The position numbers were made by a program, and so were the translations under genes. Positions 33,930-45,454 of a stretch of 64,000 bases of DNA are shown in pieces. The DNA comes from Eriocheir sinensis. Lineage: Eukaryota > Arthropoda > Malacostraca > Decapoda > Varunidae. The stretch spans positions 148,501 to 212,500 of the forward strand of contig NW_026111674.1 in assembly GCF_024679095.1 (NCBI RefSeq), given 5' to 3'. How positions within the stretch are numbered: the stretch's first letter is position 1; the number at the start of each line of letters is the position of its first letter. The notes beneath the pieces were generated by a model. The model was not told where the DNA came from. It did not search any database and saw nothing but the letters and a program-made list of their open reading frames with translations.

Positions 33930-34740
33930 GGTCATCCTCTTCTTCCTCTTTCTTCCTCTTACTTTTTCTTCTTTATTTCCTCTTACTAATTTTTTCCTCT
34001 TTCTTTCCTCTCCTCTTTTACTTTTTCCTCTTTCCTTACTTTTTTCCTCTTTCCTGTTACTTTTTCCTCTCTCTTTCCTCTTTCTTCCTCTTCCTTTCCT
34101 CTTTGTTTTCTTATGTTAAATTTTGTTGCCCTTTCCTTTCCTTTCCTTCTTTTTCTCTTGTTTAATTTTCTTTTCTTTTCCTTGCCTTGTTTTTCCTTTC
34201 CTTTATTTTCCTTCCCTTTCAATTCCTCTTCGTTTCTTTCTTTTCCCTTCCTTTTCTTTACCTTCTTTCCACTCTTTCCTTTCTCTTTCTTTCTTCTCTC
34301 TTTCTTTCTTTCCTTCCCTTTCATTTTCTTTCCTGCGTTAAATTTATCGGTTTAAGGTTATTTCCTCTTTTGTTTCATTTGTGTTAAATTTTATCGGTTT
34401 GTTGTTATTCTCTCTCTCTAATCTTCTCTAATCCACTAACTTCTCTAATCCACTTCTTTCCTTCTCTCTATCTCCCTTTTTCTTTTTTTTTTTCCTTCTC
34501 CATTTTCTCGATCTCTCTCCTTTTCTCCCATTCCTACATTCTTTCTTTTCCTCCGTTTCTCCTCCCTTTCTCTCCCTCTTCTCTCTCCTTTCCCCCCCCC
34601 TAACTCCGCATCTCTTCCTCTCCCACGTGCGTGGCAAGTAAACCCTCTCTCTCTCTCTCTCTCTCTCCCCCTCTCATATCTCCCCTCCCTCCCTCTTCTC
34701 TTCTTCCTCTCCCTCCCCCAAGACCTCTCATTCATAATTC
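33930..34740 (+). repeat. Homopyrimidine tract
   Basis: TTTCCTC, CTTTCCTTTCC and TCTCTCC words for 800 bp. The frames in it are repeat translations. Confidence 0.9.
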
Positions 34741-34762
34741 ATCTCTTCCTGGTCCCATTCAC

Positions 34763-34765
<3 letters not shown>

Positions 34766-34814
<49 letters not shown>

Positions 34815-34869
34815 ACTTTCTTTTTATAGTAAATCACCCACTTAACTAAGTCGCTCTATTTTCATCTCT

Positions 34870-34906
<37 letters not shown>

Positions 34907-35000
34907 CAGTGGTTAGTAGTAGTAGCTGTAGTAGTAGTTGGTGGTGGTGGTGGTGATGGTGATGGTGGTGATGTGGTGGTACTTGATGGTGTCACTGTAA
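34766..35000 (+). repeat. (AC)n, (AGT)n and (GGT)n runs
   Basis: (AC)n at 34766-34815, (AGT)n at 34871-34906, GGT/GAT words at 34940-34985. Confidence 0.93.
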
Positions 35001-36280
35001 TTACCAACAACAAACTCAAATAATTCATTATCACAAACACTATATTTTTTTCTAATCATCCACATCATTCATTTCTCCTCCACCTCCCTTTCTCTCTCGC
35101 CTCCACTCCGCCTCGCTATCATATAAATGACTGCTCTATTCCCTCACTCTTCCTCTCCCTTTCTCCTCCTCTCTCCTCTCTCTCTTATACCCAACAAGCG
35201 TGATTTTTGAAAGAAACTCCAACACACCTTCACTGAGACTTCTAGGGTAAAGATAAATTACAGAGGAAGTGCTTTTAACATGAACAATTGTGCTGGGTGA
35301 CTTATTTAACATGAATAAGTATGCTGGGTGTAAGTTGTTAAGAGAATACATGAAGAATAAGTATTAGAATAATAAGTATAACTAGTGTAAGATAATAGTA
35401 TAATAAACATAAGAGATAATAAGTATCAATAGTATAAGTAGAATGAGTATAGCATGCTGTTCCCATGTTACAAAGCTCCTTCCCTTGAGATCAATTCCAA
35501 CACTATCACTCTGTCAGACTCCATTCCCCACAAGTTGTCTGTTAGGTGGTTTTTAGACAAGACAATTTCTGATTCTCACATTATCCATTTCTCAGCGGTC
35601 ATAAAGAGAGGGGGTCAATTCGGGTTCTAATGAATGTTTCACAGGTTCACGGTACAGAGGAATAATACGCTACCACCAGGGTCATAGAACTACTCCTGGA
35701 AATGCCTAACAACCCCATGAAAGCCTTTGTCAAATTAGTGTTCTTTGGAGATGAAATGTTTTGAAATACGACCCCTCGTCACCTCCTTTACGGGGTTAGT
35801 GGATGCATCTGTTCATAATAGTTTTCCCGGAAAGAGGACGAGGTAAAAGAAATTGGGAAGTGAAGTGTGTGGTATTCGGCAAAAGGGAGGAAATTATTTA
35901 AAAGTAATCGTTGGTTTTTGAGTTCGTATATTAACTGACATATTTTAGTAAGGGAGTGCTTGGAATACACTCGCAAATGTAGCGAAAACTTTGAATGTGC
36001 AGAAAATAGTTTGTTTAGATTTCTTGCTTCAAGTGATGGGTGGGGGAAATAAACGAAGCATGATTTTATACTCATAGCGAAGTCAAATGAGAAGCAAAAT
36101 AAGTAGGGTAAGATGAATCAGGAACCGATACTGTAGAACTTTTTGATATATGAGTTCTAGATATTGGTTAAAAGGTTAGATTGACATCATTCATGAATGC
36201 TTATTTCCCCGAACACCTGAACCATATAATTAGGGATACAGGTGAAATGAATGATTTTAGCTTTCAATTTCATCTATTAT
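35001..36280. other. 1.3-kb AT-rich unique segment
   Basis: No recognised gene or repeat, apart from a duplicated ACATGAA(C/T)AA(T/G)TATGCTGGGTG-like piece near 35279-35330 and ATAAGTATA words at 35355-35450. The frames on both strands are short and lack family motifs. Confidence 0.45.
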
Positions 36281-36374
36281 ATTCTTCTTGTTCTTCTTTC
36301 TTCTTTCTTTCTTCTTCTTTTTCTTTCTTCTTGTGGTTGTTCTGCTTTTTGTTCTTCTCGTTTTCTTTCTTTTC

Positions 36375-36595
36375 CTTCCCTCCTCCCTCCTCCCAGTCAT
36401 GAAGTCTCTCTCTTATGTCACCTCATCTCACACTCTTCCTGCTTATCTTCCTTGCATCATCGTCAACTATGTAATTTTCCTCCTCCTCCTCCTCCTCCTC
36501 CTCCACTTCCTACATCAATTAACCTTCATTGCCTTCCTCTTCCTGTTTCACCTTTCCTTCTCTCATTTTACGTAACTCCTCCTCCTCCTACTGTT
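36375..36595 (+). repeat. Flanking duplication, left copy
   Basis: CTCCTCCCAGTCATGAAGTC, TCTCTCTTATGTCACC, CTTCCTTGCATCATC and CCTGTTTCACCTTTCCTT occur in the same order at 37430-37700. A CR1-like fragment lies between. Confidence 0.72.
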
Positions 36596-37432
36596 CTCAG
36601 GATGAGCTTGACAGACTATATGATTAAGGAGAAGTGGTGATGGAATTCAATGTCAGGAAGTGTAACATTTTGAGTGTAGGTAGGAACAACCTCACACACC
36701 ATTGCTCCTGGTGACACTCTCTCAAGCTAGGTCTAGATGGGCGGAGAGAGACTTAGGTCTGTTGAGCGCTGACCTCCGTCCTAGGCTCAATGCATTCAAA
36801 AGCACAGCTAAAAATCACAAACAGAGTACTAGGTTTCATCTCAAGGAGCGTGAGCACAGGGAGCGCTGAAGTCATCCTCAGCCCTACTTTAGCACTTAAG
36901 TCTGACCTCATCTCGATTATGTACAGTTCAGTTCTGGTCCTCTATTATAGAATGGATATCAAGATGTTAGAATCTGTACAGAGGAGGATGACGAAGATGA
37001 TTCAGGGTGAGGAACTTGCCTTTATGAAGACAGGTGGCTAAAGCTAGTTAAATTCCACAATTTCTAGAAAGGCGAAAGGAAGAGGAGACTTGACTGAAGT
37101 TTATAAATGGATGAAGGGATTTAATAAAGGGATGTCAATAAAATTTTGAGAAGTGAAAGAGTTAGGTAGGACGTGGCAATGGTTTTAAGTTAGACAAATT
37201 CAGATTCAGCAAAGACACAGGCAAGAATTGGTTCTACTAATAGAGTGGTGGACGAATGGAACAGGCTTGGGAGCCAGTTCAGCAGGGTGCCAATACCACA
37301 TAGATACATTCAAGAAGAGGTTAGATGTGCCATGGATGGTGAGGTAAGGTAAGTTGAGTGTACAGGAGCTGCCTCTAGTAGGCCAAGCCGGCCTCTTTGC
37401 AGACTCCTTACGTTCTTATGTTCTTATGTTCC
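36596..37432 (+). pseudogene. CR1-like reverse transcriptase fragment, subfamily C
   Basis: The frame from 36790 reads TNRVLGFISRSVS, SAEVIL, YYRMDIKMLESVQRRMTKMI (to about 37005). Later frames give RGDLTEVYKWMKGFNKG, GKNWF, RVVDEWNRLGS. These are the C-terminal blocks of a CR1-type ORF2, distinct from subfamily A (MDIKMLESVQRRMTK versus the A type). Frame breaks are frequent. The element ends in TTCTTATGTTCTTATGTTC, a short terminal repeat typical of CR1 3' ends, followed by CCTCCTCCC. Confidence 0.82.
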
Positions 37433-37480
37433 TCCTCCCACTGTCATGAAGTCTCTCTCGCTCTCTCTCTCTCTCTCCTC

Positions 37481-37551
<71 letters not shown>

Positions 37552-37700
37552 TATGTCACCATCTCTACACCTTCTCTGCTTCATCTTCCTTGCATCATCT
37601 CTGGGACCATGTCAATTTTCCTCTCTCTCTCCTCTCTCTCTACCCTCTCTCATTTATACACCAATCGTCAACTCCTCTCCCTGTTTCACCTTCCTTTCTA
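37430..37700 (+). repeat. Flanking duplication, right copy, with (CT)n expansion
   Basis: Same landmarks as 36375-36595, but a CT run at 37450-37550 splits GAAGTCTCTCTC from CTTATGTCACC. Confidence 0.7.
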
Positions 37701-37813
37701 AAAGTTTATTTCAGTCTCTCATTTGCATCCTCCCTCCTCACTCCACTTCTAAAAGTAGTATTGTATGGTGTTAAAGCAATTCAACCAATATACTTAAATA
37801 CTATATGTACATC

Positions 37814-37850
<37 letters not shown>
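37814..37850 (+). repeat. (AC)n microsatellite
   Basis: Pure AC. Confidence 0.96.
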
Positions 37851-37929
37851 TACACTGTAACATTTCTCATGGTGTTGCCTCAGTTAGACGCGATGTTTTA
37901 AGAGTCAGGTATGTTGGAAAGACAAAATT

Positions 37930-39060
37930 AGGGAAGAAAAGGATTGGGTCAGAGTAAGACTCTCAGGTGAGGTTAGGTAAAGGGTTTTATGAAGGGAAGA
38001 GAACATGAAGGGATGCAGAGTTGGAAGTGGAACGAGAGAGGAAAAAAGTAAACTAGGTCAGGTAAGAATCAGGTGAGGTTAGGGTAAGGTTTTATGAAGG
38101 GAAGGGGAAAATGAAATGAAGGGAAGGGACGGTACAGGAAGTAAACGTAACGTAAGGAAAAAGTATAAGGCTAGTCAGGTAAGATCAGGTGAGGTTAGGT
38201 AAGGTTTTGCTAAGGGAAGGAAACGAGAAAATGAAGGAAGGGATTGCACGGTAGAGAGATCAGTATCAGGTTGGTTTGTCAGGTTATTATTAGGCAAGGT
38301 GTTGCTGGATAAGGTGAGGATAGTTTCGATTTGGTTCGGCTAGGATATATCAGGTATGCAAGGTTAGGTAAGTTTGGATACGGTTTGTAAGGTTAGGTAA
38401 GGTTTGGCAAGATAAGTGCAAGGTAAGGTTTGATAAGGTTAGGTTAGTATAACTTGGTATGGGTCCAACTATGATCAAAAGATTGGGAAAAGCCAAAGGT
38501 ATTGGATACATGGTGAGGATAAATTTCTGATTTGGTTCGGCTAGGGATAGGTTAGGTAAGGTTAGGTAAGTTTTTGGATGGTTTTGCAATGAGTAAGGAT
38601 GGTTGATAAGGTTAGGTTAGTATAGCAACTGGTATGGATCCAGCTACAGCGATCAAAAAGTTAGGAGTACAAGGTTGATAATTATAGTTTCTGATTTGGT
38701 CTTGGCTAGATAGGTTAGGTGTTTGGATAATACCGGTTTGCAAGGTAAAAGTAAGGTTAGTTTGATAAGGTTATTAACACATTTCTCTAAAAATAAAAAA
38801 GTTGGCAAACAAGATTGGATATGATAGTTTGCTTGGTTCGGCTAGACAAGATTAGGTGAGTTAGGTAGTTTGGATACCGGTTTAAGTAAGGTTAGGTAAG
38901 GGTTGGTAAGATAAGACAAGGTAAATTAAAAAGTTAAGCAAGGTGTTGTTGGGATAAGGATAGTTTCATTGTTCGGCATTAGGATAAGTTAGGTTAAAGG
39001 GATAGGTGTAAGCTGGATTGGTGCTACAAGGTAAGGTAAGGTTTGATAGGAGATAAGAAG
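37930..39060 (+). repeat. Degenerate GGTTAGGTAAGG array with about 130-200 bp higher order
   Basis: GGTTAGGTAAGG words recur throughout; TTCTGATTTGGTTCGGCTAGG-like blocks recur at about 38318, 38525, 38690, 38832 and 38955. TTAGG is the arthropod telomere unit, but here it is diluted by AAGG and TTTGG words. Frequent single-base indels. Confidence 0.75.
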
Positions 39061-39300
39061 AAACACGCTAAATAAGATATACAAACACGGATATATAGTG
39101 AAAATCGGAGACAAAATCTACTTGTACACTCCAAACTCTTAAAACCAACCATCATAACGAGATAAAAAACAAACATGACCAAAAACATGTTTAAAAAAAA
39201 AAAGTGAACGTAGAACGCCAGAGAAGAATAACCAGGAACGATAAAAAAAGGGGGAAAAATAAACCGTTGGAAAGTGTGTAGAAAAGAGTAAACAGAGCAA
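39061..39300. other. Unassigned A-rich segment
   Basis: No gene recognised. Confidence 0.4.
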
Positions 39301-39339
39301 AATTTATTAGGTAAACAATCAGAAAGGAGGACCCCATCC

Positions 39340-39720
39340 GCACTTAGACCACAGGAGGATTGAGGAGGAGGAGGGAGGAGGAGGAGGAGGAGGAGGAGGA
39401 TAGATACACGAAGAGGGGAAAAATATATACTATTTGAAGGAAGAGGAAGATAAGAAGAGGAGGAGAGGAGGAGGAGGAGGAGAGAGGAAGGACTAGAGGA
39501 GGAGGGAGAAAATGAGATTGATAAAACATACCTCCAAATAGGAAGAAACACATACACTCCAGAATAGAGGAAGAGGAGAGGAGGAGGAGAGAAGAGAAGA
39601 GAAGCAAAAAAAAAAAAAAGGAGGACAGTGGGAAGGAAGATAAGACATGCCTAGAAGGAGAGAGGAGGAGGAGAGGAGAAACAGGAGGTGGGCGCCATCA
39701 CTTACACGTCCTGACACCTG
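39340..39720 (+). repeat. (GGA)n-rich purine tract
   Basis: GGAGGAGG runs at 39355-39402, 39457-39485 and 39560-39602. Confidence 0.85.
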
Positions 39721-40330
39721 CCTGTTGACCACGATAGGTAAGTGGTGGTGGTGATGGTGGTAGGCAGAGGTGATACATGTCCTCCTATAAGTGAAACAGT
39801 ATGACGATGATGAGGTGAGTGGTAGAGGTGTGATGAAGATGGGAGGCAGATTTTGTATTGAAGGAAGTTTAGCTATAAGTAGATTAAACTGATATGGGTC
39901 AGTTAATGGCAGGGGTGATTATGGTGGTGAGATGGTATAAGAGTATGTAAGTGTACAAGGTATGTTAGGAAGGTATGTGCTAAGACGATGAGGTGTCAGT
40001 GGCTAAGTTAGGCAGATACAAGGTTTGTAGGTGTTGATAAAGGTATGTGTTGGGTTGATAGAGGTAAGGTGCTAAGACAAATGGAAGTGCTGTCAGGTAG
40101 ATAATGTAAGATAAGGTTAGGTAAGATAATTCCACCGATCCAGCCCGGAAAAGGAGTGTAAGAATTAAGAAATCGAACGATGAGTTAGTGAGATAGGTAG
40201 AATAGGTTAAACTGTAAGGTTGGGTGGAGAGAAGTCCCAGGACATTGAGTGAAGTAATCTGACATGGTTGGGAAAAGGAGTTAGGTATTTGTAGATCTGC
40301 ACTCAATGAGTTAGGAGTAAGCATGAATTA
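39721..40330 (+). repeat. Degenerate GGTAGG/GGTAAG-rich DNA
   Basis: GGTGGTGATGGTGG near 39740, then GGTATGTTAGG and AGGTTAGGTAAG words to 40130. No gene. Confidence 0.5.
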
Positions 40331-40983
40331 AGGGTATATATGATGGGTATGAAAAATCAGCCGTGTGATGGTAGAGTATGGTGGAGCAGGAACAAGAATC
40401 GATCTCAGGTTCAACAGGATAGGTGGGCTTCCTGCGTGGTGACTCTGGAGGTTGGCGTAAGCCCACCAGATGTGGCACTCTTGCACTTGTGCCTTATGTA
40501 ACACCACAAGAGCAGCTACGTCCCTGCGGTGTTCCAAGGAGTCGACGGAGTTGAGAGTTTCCTGCCCGGTTGGGGGTCTGCTGCATCCACCAGTCGCAGT
40601 GCCTGTCTCTGGATGGCGTCGAGTCTCCTGCTGTGCGAGGCAGCACACGACATCCAAGAGAGGGCAGCGTACTCCAGGTAAGGCCGTATCTGGGCCTTGT
40701 AGAGCAACAGCCTCCTTTTTGTCGAGGAAGCTGGCCACCCTTCGCAGGCAGGAGACTCTGTGGGAGGCCTTTTGGGCAATGTGTTTGATGTGGCTGTCAA
40801 ACCGTAGCCCTCGATCCACTTCCACTCCCAGAATCTTGACGGATTCCTGGAGTGGGAGGGGGACGCCACCAAAGCTTAGCTTCCCCTCCACTGCTGGCCT
40901 GGCAGTGGGGGATCGAGAGACCACCATTGCCTGGGTCTTCTCTGGAGCAAAGGTCACCTGCCAGCGGGCACCCCACTCCTGTA

Positions 40984-40987
<4 letters not shown>
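40331..40987 (-). pseudogene. Jockey/I-like reverse transcriptase C-terminal fragment
   Basis: The minus strand from 40987 reads WGARWQVTFAPEKTQAMVVS, then KILGVEVDRGLRFDSHIKHI, ASHRVSCLRR and FLDKK. After a frameshift near 40730 it continues LLLYKAQIRPYLEYAALSW and RRLDAIQRQALRLVD. F-x-x-x-K-(T/C), (K/F)-x-L-G-(V/I)-x-x-D and R-(P/S)-x-x-(E/D)-Y-(A/G) are standard blocks of the palm-thumb region of jockey/I-type reverse transcriptases. The catalytic YADD box is missing because the element is 5'-truncated exactly at a (CT)n run (40988-41030). It is a different family from the CR1-like copies. Confidence 0.8.

Positions 40988-41030
<43 letters not shown>
40988..41030 (+). repeat. (CT)n microsatellite at the truncation point
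   Basis: Pure CT; the retroelement begins on its left side. Confidence 0.96.
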
Positions 41031-41031
<1 letters not shown>

Positions 41032-41460
41032 AATATTTCCCTTCTTCAAGACCCTATTTCCTTTCCCCTTCTCCTTCCCTTCCCTTCCCTTCCATTCCCT
41101 TCACCTCTCTCCTCTTCATAACTCAATCTCCCTTCTTCCCCTTCCCCCCCATAAATTCCTGCCTCCCTTTCCCCTTCCCTTCAGTACTCAATCTCTCCCT
41201 TCTTCAATGCAACATATCCCTTCCATTTCCTTCCCTTCTCTCCTCCTCAAAACTCAATCTCCCTTCTCCCCCATAAAATTCCTTCCTCCCTTTCCCCTTC
41301 CCTTCAGTACTCAATCTCTCCCTTCTCCACCGCCCCCTCCCCCCTCCCTTAATCCCTTCATCCATAAGTACCTATTTCATTACCGCCTTCAAGAGCCTCC
41401 CTTCCCCCCTTCCCCCCTACGACCCCCCCCCTCACCCCTGCCCCCCTACACGTGTTCACA
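41031..41460 (+). repeat. Pyrimidine-rich tandem units of about 110-130 bp
   Basis: AACTCAATCTCCCTTCT, AAATTCCT(G/T)CCTCCC and TTCCCTTCAGTACTCAATCT recur two to three times. Confidence 0.82.
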
Positions 41461-41499
41461 GGGATAACACAGCAAGACCCAAGTGTGTTTATGTTACTT

Positions 41500-41935
41500 A
41501 TTTAGAAACGGAGACGCGAGGTAGGTGTGGGTGATGGTGGAAAGGATGAATGGTGGAGGAGATGGAGGTTAAGGAGGAGATGAAGGTGGAAGTGGAGATG
41601 GAAGAGGAGGAGGAGGAGAAGAGAAGGAGAAGAGAAAGATAGACAGATATATAGGACAGACAAAAAGACATAGACAGAAACAAAACAGACAGACAAATAG
41701 GGCAGACAGATAGATTAAAACACAGACAGATAAAGAAAAATGAACATAGACAAACACAAAGAGATAGATGGACAGAATAGAGTAAATAACAGACAAAAAT
41801 AGACAGATAGAGATAGATTAAGGAACAGAAACATAGATTAAGAGACATACAGAGAAGATAGACAGACAAATGCAGAGGAGACAGACAGAAGAGAAGCAGA
41901 CAGACTGACAGACAGACAAAAAAGGAAAATAGAAG
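41500..41935 (+). repeat. GGTGGA/GGAGA then (ACAG)n-like tract
   Basis: GGAGATGG words to 41630, then degenerate GACAGACA, ACATAGACAG repeats to 41920. Confidence 0.8.
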
Positions 41936-41979
41936 GAAGACAGGAACACCGAAATCTGTCCAACACAAATTTAGTTCTT

Positions 41980-42510
41980 ACAGAAAAAAAAAAAAAAAAA
42001 AAAAAAAGATAAGGTTAGCAAATAAAACCCAAAAAATAAAGACAAAACGTTCAAACGAAAAATAAAACACAAAAAAAGGAAAAAAAAATAAAAACCACAT
42101 TAGCTGAAAAAAACAACTTAGTGACAAATTTAAAAAAAAGAACAAAAGAGAGGAAGGAGGGAAAATGACAAGTGAGATAAAAGCTGATGGAGGAGATAAA
42201 GACGAAGAGGAGATAAAAGAGACCGAGGAGGAGAGAAAAAAAGATGTAAGGGGGAAGAAAAAAAGGGAACCAAAAGGGAGAGAAAAAAAGGGAGAAGAGG
42301 TTAAAAAAAGAAAGATGTTCCATATGGCTGTAGAGGAGAGAGAGAGAGAGAGAGAAAGAAAGAAAGAAATAAACAAAAATATAATTGAGAAAGAGAGCGA
42401 AGGATGAAGGGAGGCAGATAAAAAAAAGAGAAGAGAAAAGAGAAATGAGGAAAAGAAGAGGAAAGAGAAGAGGAGACAGAGAGGAAAGAAGAGTAGAGGA
42501 GAAATGTGAA
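41980..42510 (+). repeat. A-rich purine tract
   Basis: A25 at 41983-42007, AAAAAAG words, (GA)n at 42337-42354. No gene. Confidence 0.82.
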
Positions 42511-42532
42511 TGATTGAAGGGAAAATGGACTA

Positions 42533-42534
<2 letters not shown>

Positions 42535-42578
<44 letters not shown>

Positions 42579-42644
42579 TCTCTCTCCCTCCCTCCTCTCC
42601 CTCTCCTCTCCTCTCTCTCTCCTCTCTCCCTCCCTCTCCTCCCT

Positions 42645-42676
<32 letters not shown>
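42535..42676 (+). repeat. (CT)n/(CCCT)n tract
   Basis: CT at 42535-42573, CTCC words, CT at 42655-42676. Confidence 0.95.
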
Positions 42677-42744
42677 GGGCACGGGCAGTCGGCAGTGCCA
42701 TGTGACACTTAAGGGATGGGAGTGTCAAGCAGCTTCCGGCGAAC

Positions 42745-42753
42745 ACACACACG

Positions 42754-42804
<51 letters not shown>
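42745..42804 (+). repeat. (AC)n microsatellite
   Basis: Preceded by AGCTTCCGGC, the same word that follows the (AC)n at 14107-14160. Confidence 0.95.
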
Positions 42805-42806
<2 letters not shown>

Positions 42807-42817
42807 CCCTGACCTGA

Positions 42818-43658
42818 CTTCCTCCTCCTTCTCCTCATCTTCCTCTCCTCCTCCTCCTCCTCCTCCTTAACTTCTTCCCTATCTTCATTACCTTCTTCGT
42901 CCCTTCATCTATCTTTATTTTTCTCTTTTTTTTTCTTTTTTCTTTCAATCTTCAATCATTTTTTTTTCTATCTTTATTTTCTTTATCATTATTTTTTCAC
43001 CATCATCATCGTCTCCTCAGTTATCTCTTCTTCCTATCTTCGTCTCGTTATCTTGCTCTTTTTCTTTCCCTCTTTCATCATCTTCCTCCTTTCATCTTCC
43101 TCTTTTTTATCATCCTCTATTTGGCATCATCCTCAAATTAACTATCATCTTTTTTAAGCATTCTTCACCATCTTTGTTTTCTTTCCCTCTTCTTTTTTTT
43201 AATATTTCACCATCTTTTTCTACTTAACTATTTCTTGAACATGTATCCTCCTCCTTCTCTCTCTTTCTCTTCTTTTTCCTATTTCCCTTTTTCTTCTCTT
43301 TTTTATGCTCTTCTTCCTCATCTTTTTCATCCCTTCTCTTCGTGTTAGTCTTTTTCATTTTCTTTTTCTTTCTTCCTTTTCTTCTTCTTCTTCTTCTTCT
43401 TCTTCTTCTTCTTCTTCTTCTTCTTCTTCGTCGTCGTCGTCTTTTTTTTCTTCTTCTCTTCCTTCCTTTTCTTCATCTATTTTTTCTTCCTTTTCTTCTT
43501 CTTCTTCTTCTTTTCTTCTTTTCATCCTCTGCTTCGTGTTCTTTATTTTTCCATACTTCACCATCTTTCTTTTCTTTTCCTTTTCTTTCATAATATATCA
43601 CAATCTTCTTCTCTATTTCTTTCTCTATATTAAGTTACATTTCATCATATTTACCTCC

Positions 43659-43660
<2 letters not shown>
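42818..43660 (+). repeat. T-rich pyrimidine tract with (TTC)n
   Basis: (TCC)n at 42846-42866; (TTC)n at 43380-43427 followed by (GTC)n; TTTCTT words throughout. No gene. Confidence 0.88.

Positions 43661-43661
<1 letters not shown>

Positions 43662-43737
<76 letters not shown>
43662..43737 (+). repeat. (CT)38 microsatellite
   Basis: 76 bases of pure CT. Confidence 0.97.
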
Positions 43738-43740
<3 letters not shown>

Positions 43741-43929
43741 ATATTTCACAATCTCCGTCTCCATTTCCGTCTATATCAAGCTGAATTTCATCTTATCTAT
43801 CTCCTCCTTTTTTTCTTGCAATATTATCTGCAATATTGTTTCCTTTTATGATTAATTTCGTTATAGAAGAGAGGAAGAAGAGAATTAGGAGGAAAATAAT
43901 AATAATGATGATGACGATGATGAAGATAC

Positions 43930-43931
43930 TG

Positions 43932-43982
<51 letters not shown>
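43930..43982 (+). repeat. (TAA)n microsatellite
   Basis: Pure TAA/ATA. Confidence 0.95.
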
Positions 43983-44019
43983 GGGAGATGAATGAAGAAA
44001 AATAAGAAAAAGAAGAAGT

Positions 44020-44328
44020 TAAGAGAAGCACAAGAAGAAGAGGAAGAAGAAGAAGAGGGAGAAGATGATGATGAAGAAAAAGAAAAAGAAGACGAAGAAC
44101 AAAAGGAAGAAAAAGAAGAAGAAAAAGAAGAAGAAGAAGAAGAAGAAGAAGAAGAAGAAGAAGAAGAAGAAGAAGAAGAAGAGGAAAAAGAAGAAGAAGA
44201 AGAAGAAGAAGAAGAAGAAGAAGAAGAAGAAGAAGAAGAAGAAGAAGAAGAGAACGAAGAAGAAGAAGAAGAGGAAAAAGAAGAAAAAGAAAAAGAAGAA
44301 GAAGAAGAAGAAGAAGAAGAAGAAGAGG
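44020..44328 (+). repeat. (GAA)n tract of about 300 bp
   Basis: Long pure runs at about 44115-44180 and 44190-44250 with AAAGAAG interruptions. Reads as poly-E, K or R on + and poly-S or F on -, not as a protein. Confidence 0.95.
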
Positions 44329-44340
44329 TCATACAAGCCT

Positions 44341-44385
44341 TGACCTCACCCCAGAAGTCACGTGACCTATCAATGACCTGTTAAC
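44341..44385 (+). promoter_or_regulatory. GTCACGTGAC palindrome with TGACCT half-sites
   Basis: GTCACGTGAC at 44357-44366, with TGACCT at 44341, 44363 and 44374 and AGGTCA at 44326. Same combination as at 33868. Confidence 0.4.
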
Positions 44386-44427
44386 GATCCCACGTGCTGA
44401 GGATTAGTGAACGTGCGTCTAACCCCC

Positions 44428-44652
44428 CCCTCTCTCTCTCTCTCTCTCTTCTCTCTCTTCTCTCTCTTCTCTCTCTTCTCTCTCTTCTTCTCTCTTCTCC
44501 TCTCCTCTCCTCTCCTCTTCTTTTCTTTTCTTTTCTTTTCTTTTCTTTTAAATCCTTTCCTTTCCTTTTCTTTCCGTTCCATTCCATTCCTTTTATTTCA
44601 TTTCTTTTCCTTTCTTTTCCTTCTCCTTCTTTTCCTTCCCATTCTTCTCCTT

Positions 44653-44709
<57 letters not shown>

Positions 44710-44845
44710 TATGAACTCACCACACAGTACACTCTCTCCTTCCTCTCCTTCTGTCCCTTCCTTCCTCTCTCTCCCTCCTTCCCTTCCCTTCCCTTCTCCT
44801 CCTCCTCTTCCCCTCCTCCTCTCCCTCCCCTCATAGTAACATGAT
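44428..44845 (+). repeat. Pyrimidine tract with (TTCTCTC)n and (CT)n
   Basis: TTCTCTC heptamers at 44448-44490, TTTTC pentamers at 44519-44550, CT at 44664-44692, then (AC)n at 44693-44708. Confidence 0.93.
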
Positions 44846-44860
44846 AGGAAGTTTCCGGTA

Positions 44861-45199
<339 letters not shown>

Positions 45200-45267
45200 A
45201 TGACGGGTTAATGGTGACAGAAGATGATGATGATGAGGCGATGACGGACGGGAGGAGGACGTGACGA

Positions 45268-45395
45268 GAGGAGGAGGAGGAGGAGGAGGAGGAGGAGGAG
45301 GAGGAGTAGTAGGAGGCGGAGGAGGAGGAGGAGAAGAAGTAAGAAAGAGAAAGAAAAAGAAAAGGAAAAGAAAGAAGAGAGAGAGAGAGAGGGCA
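45268..45395 (+). repeat. (GGA)n and purine tract
   Basis: GGA at 45270-45305, then GGCGGA, GAAAG and (GA)n at 45377-45390. Confidence 0.93.
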
Positions 45396-45454
45396 GGATA
45401 AGAAGTACTGATTATAGCTAAGTACATTCAAACGAACTTGAGTTAAATATCAAA

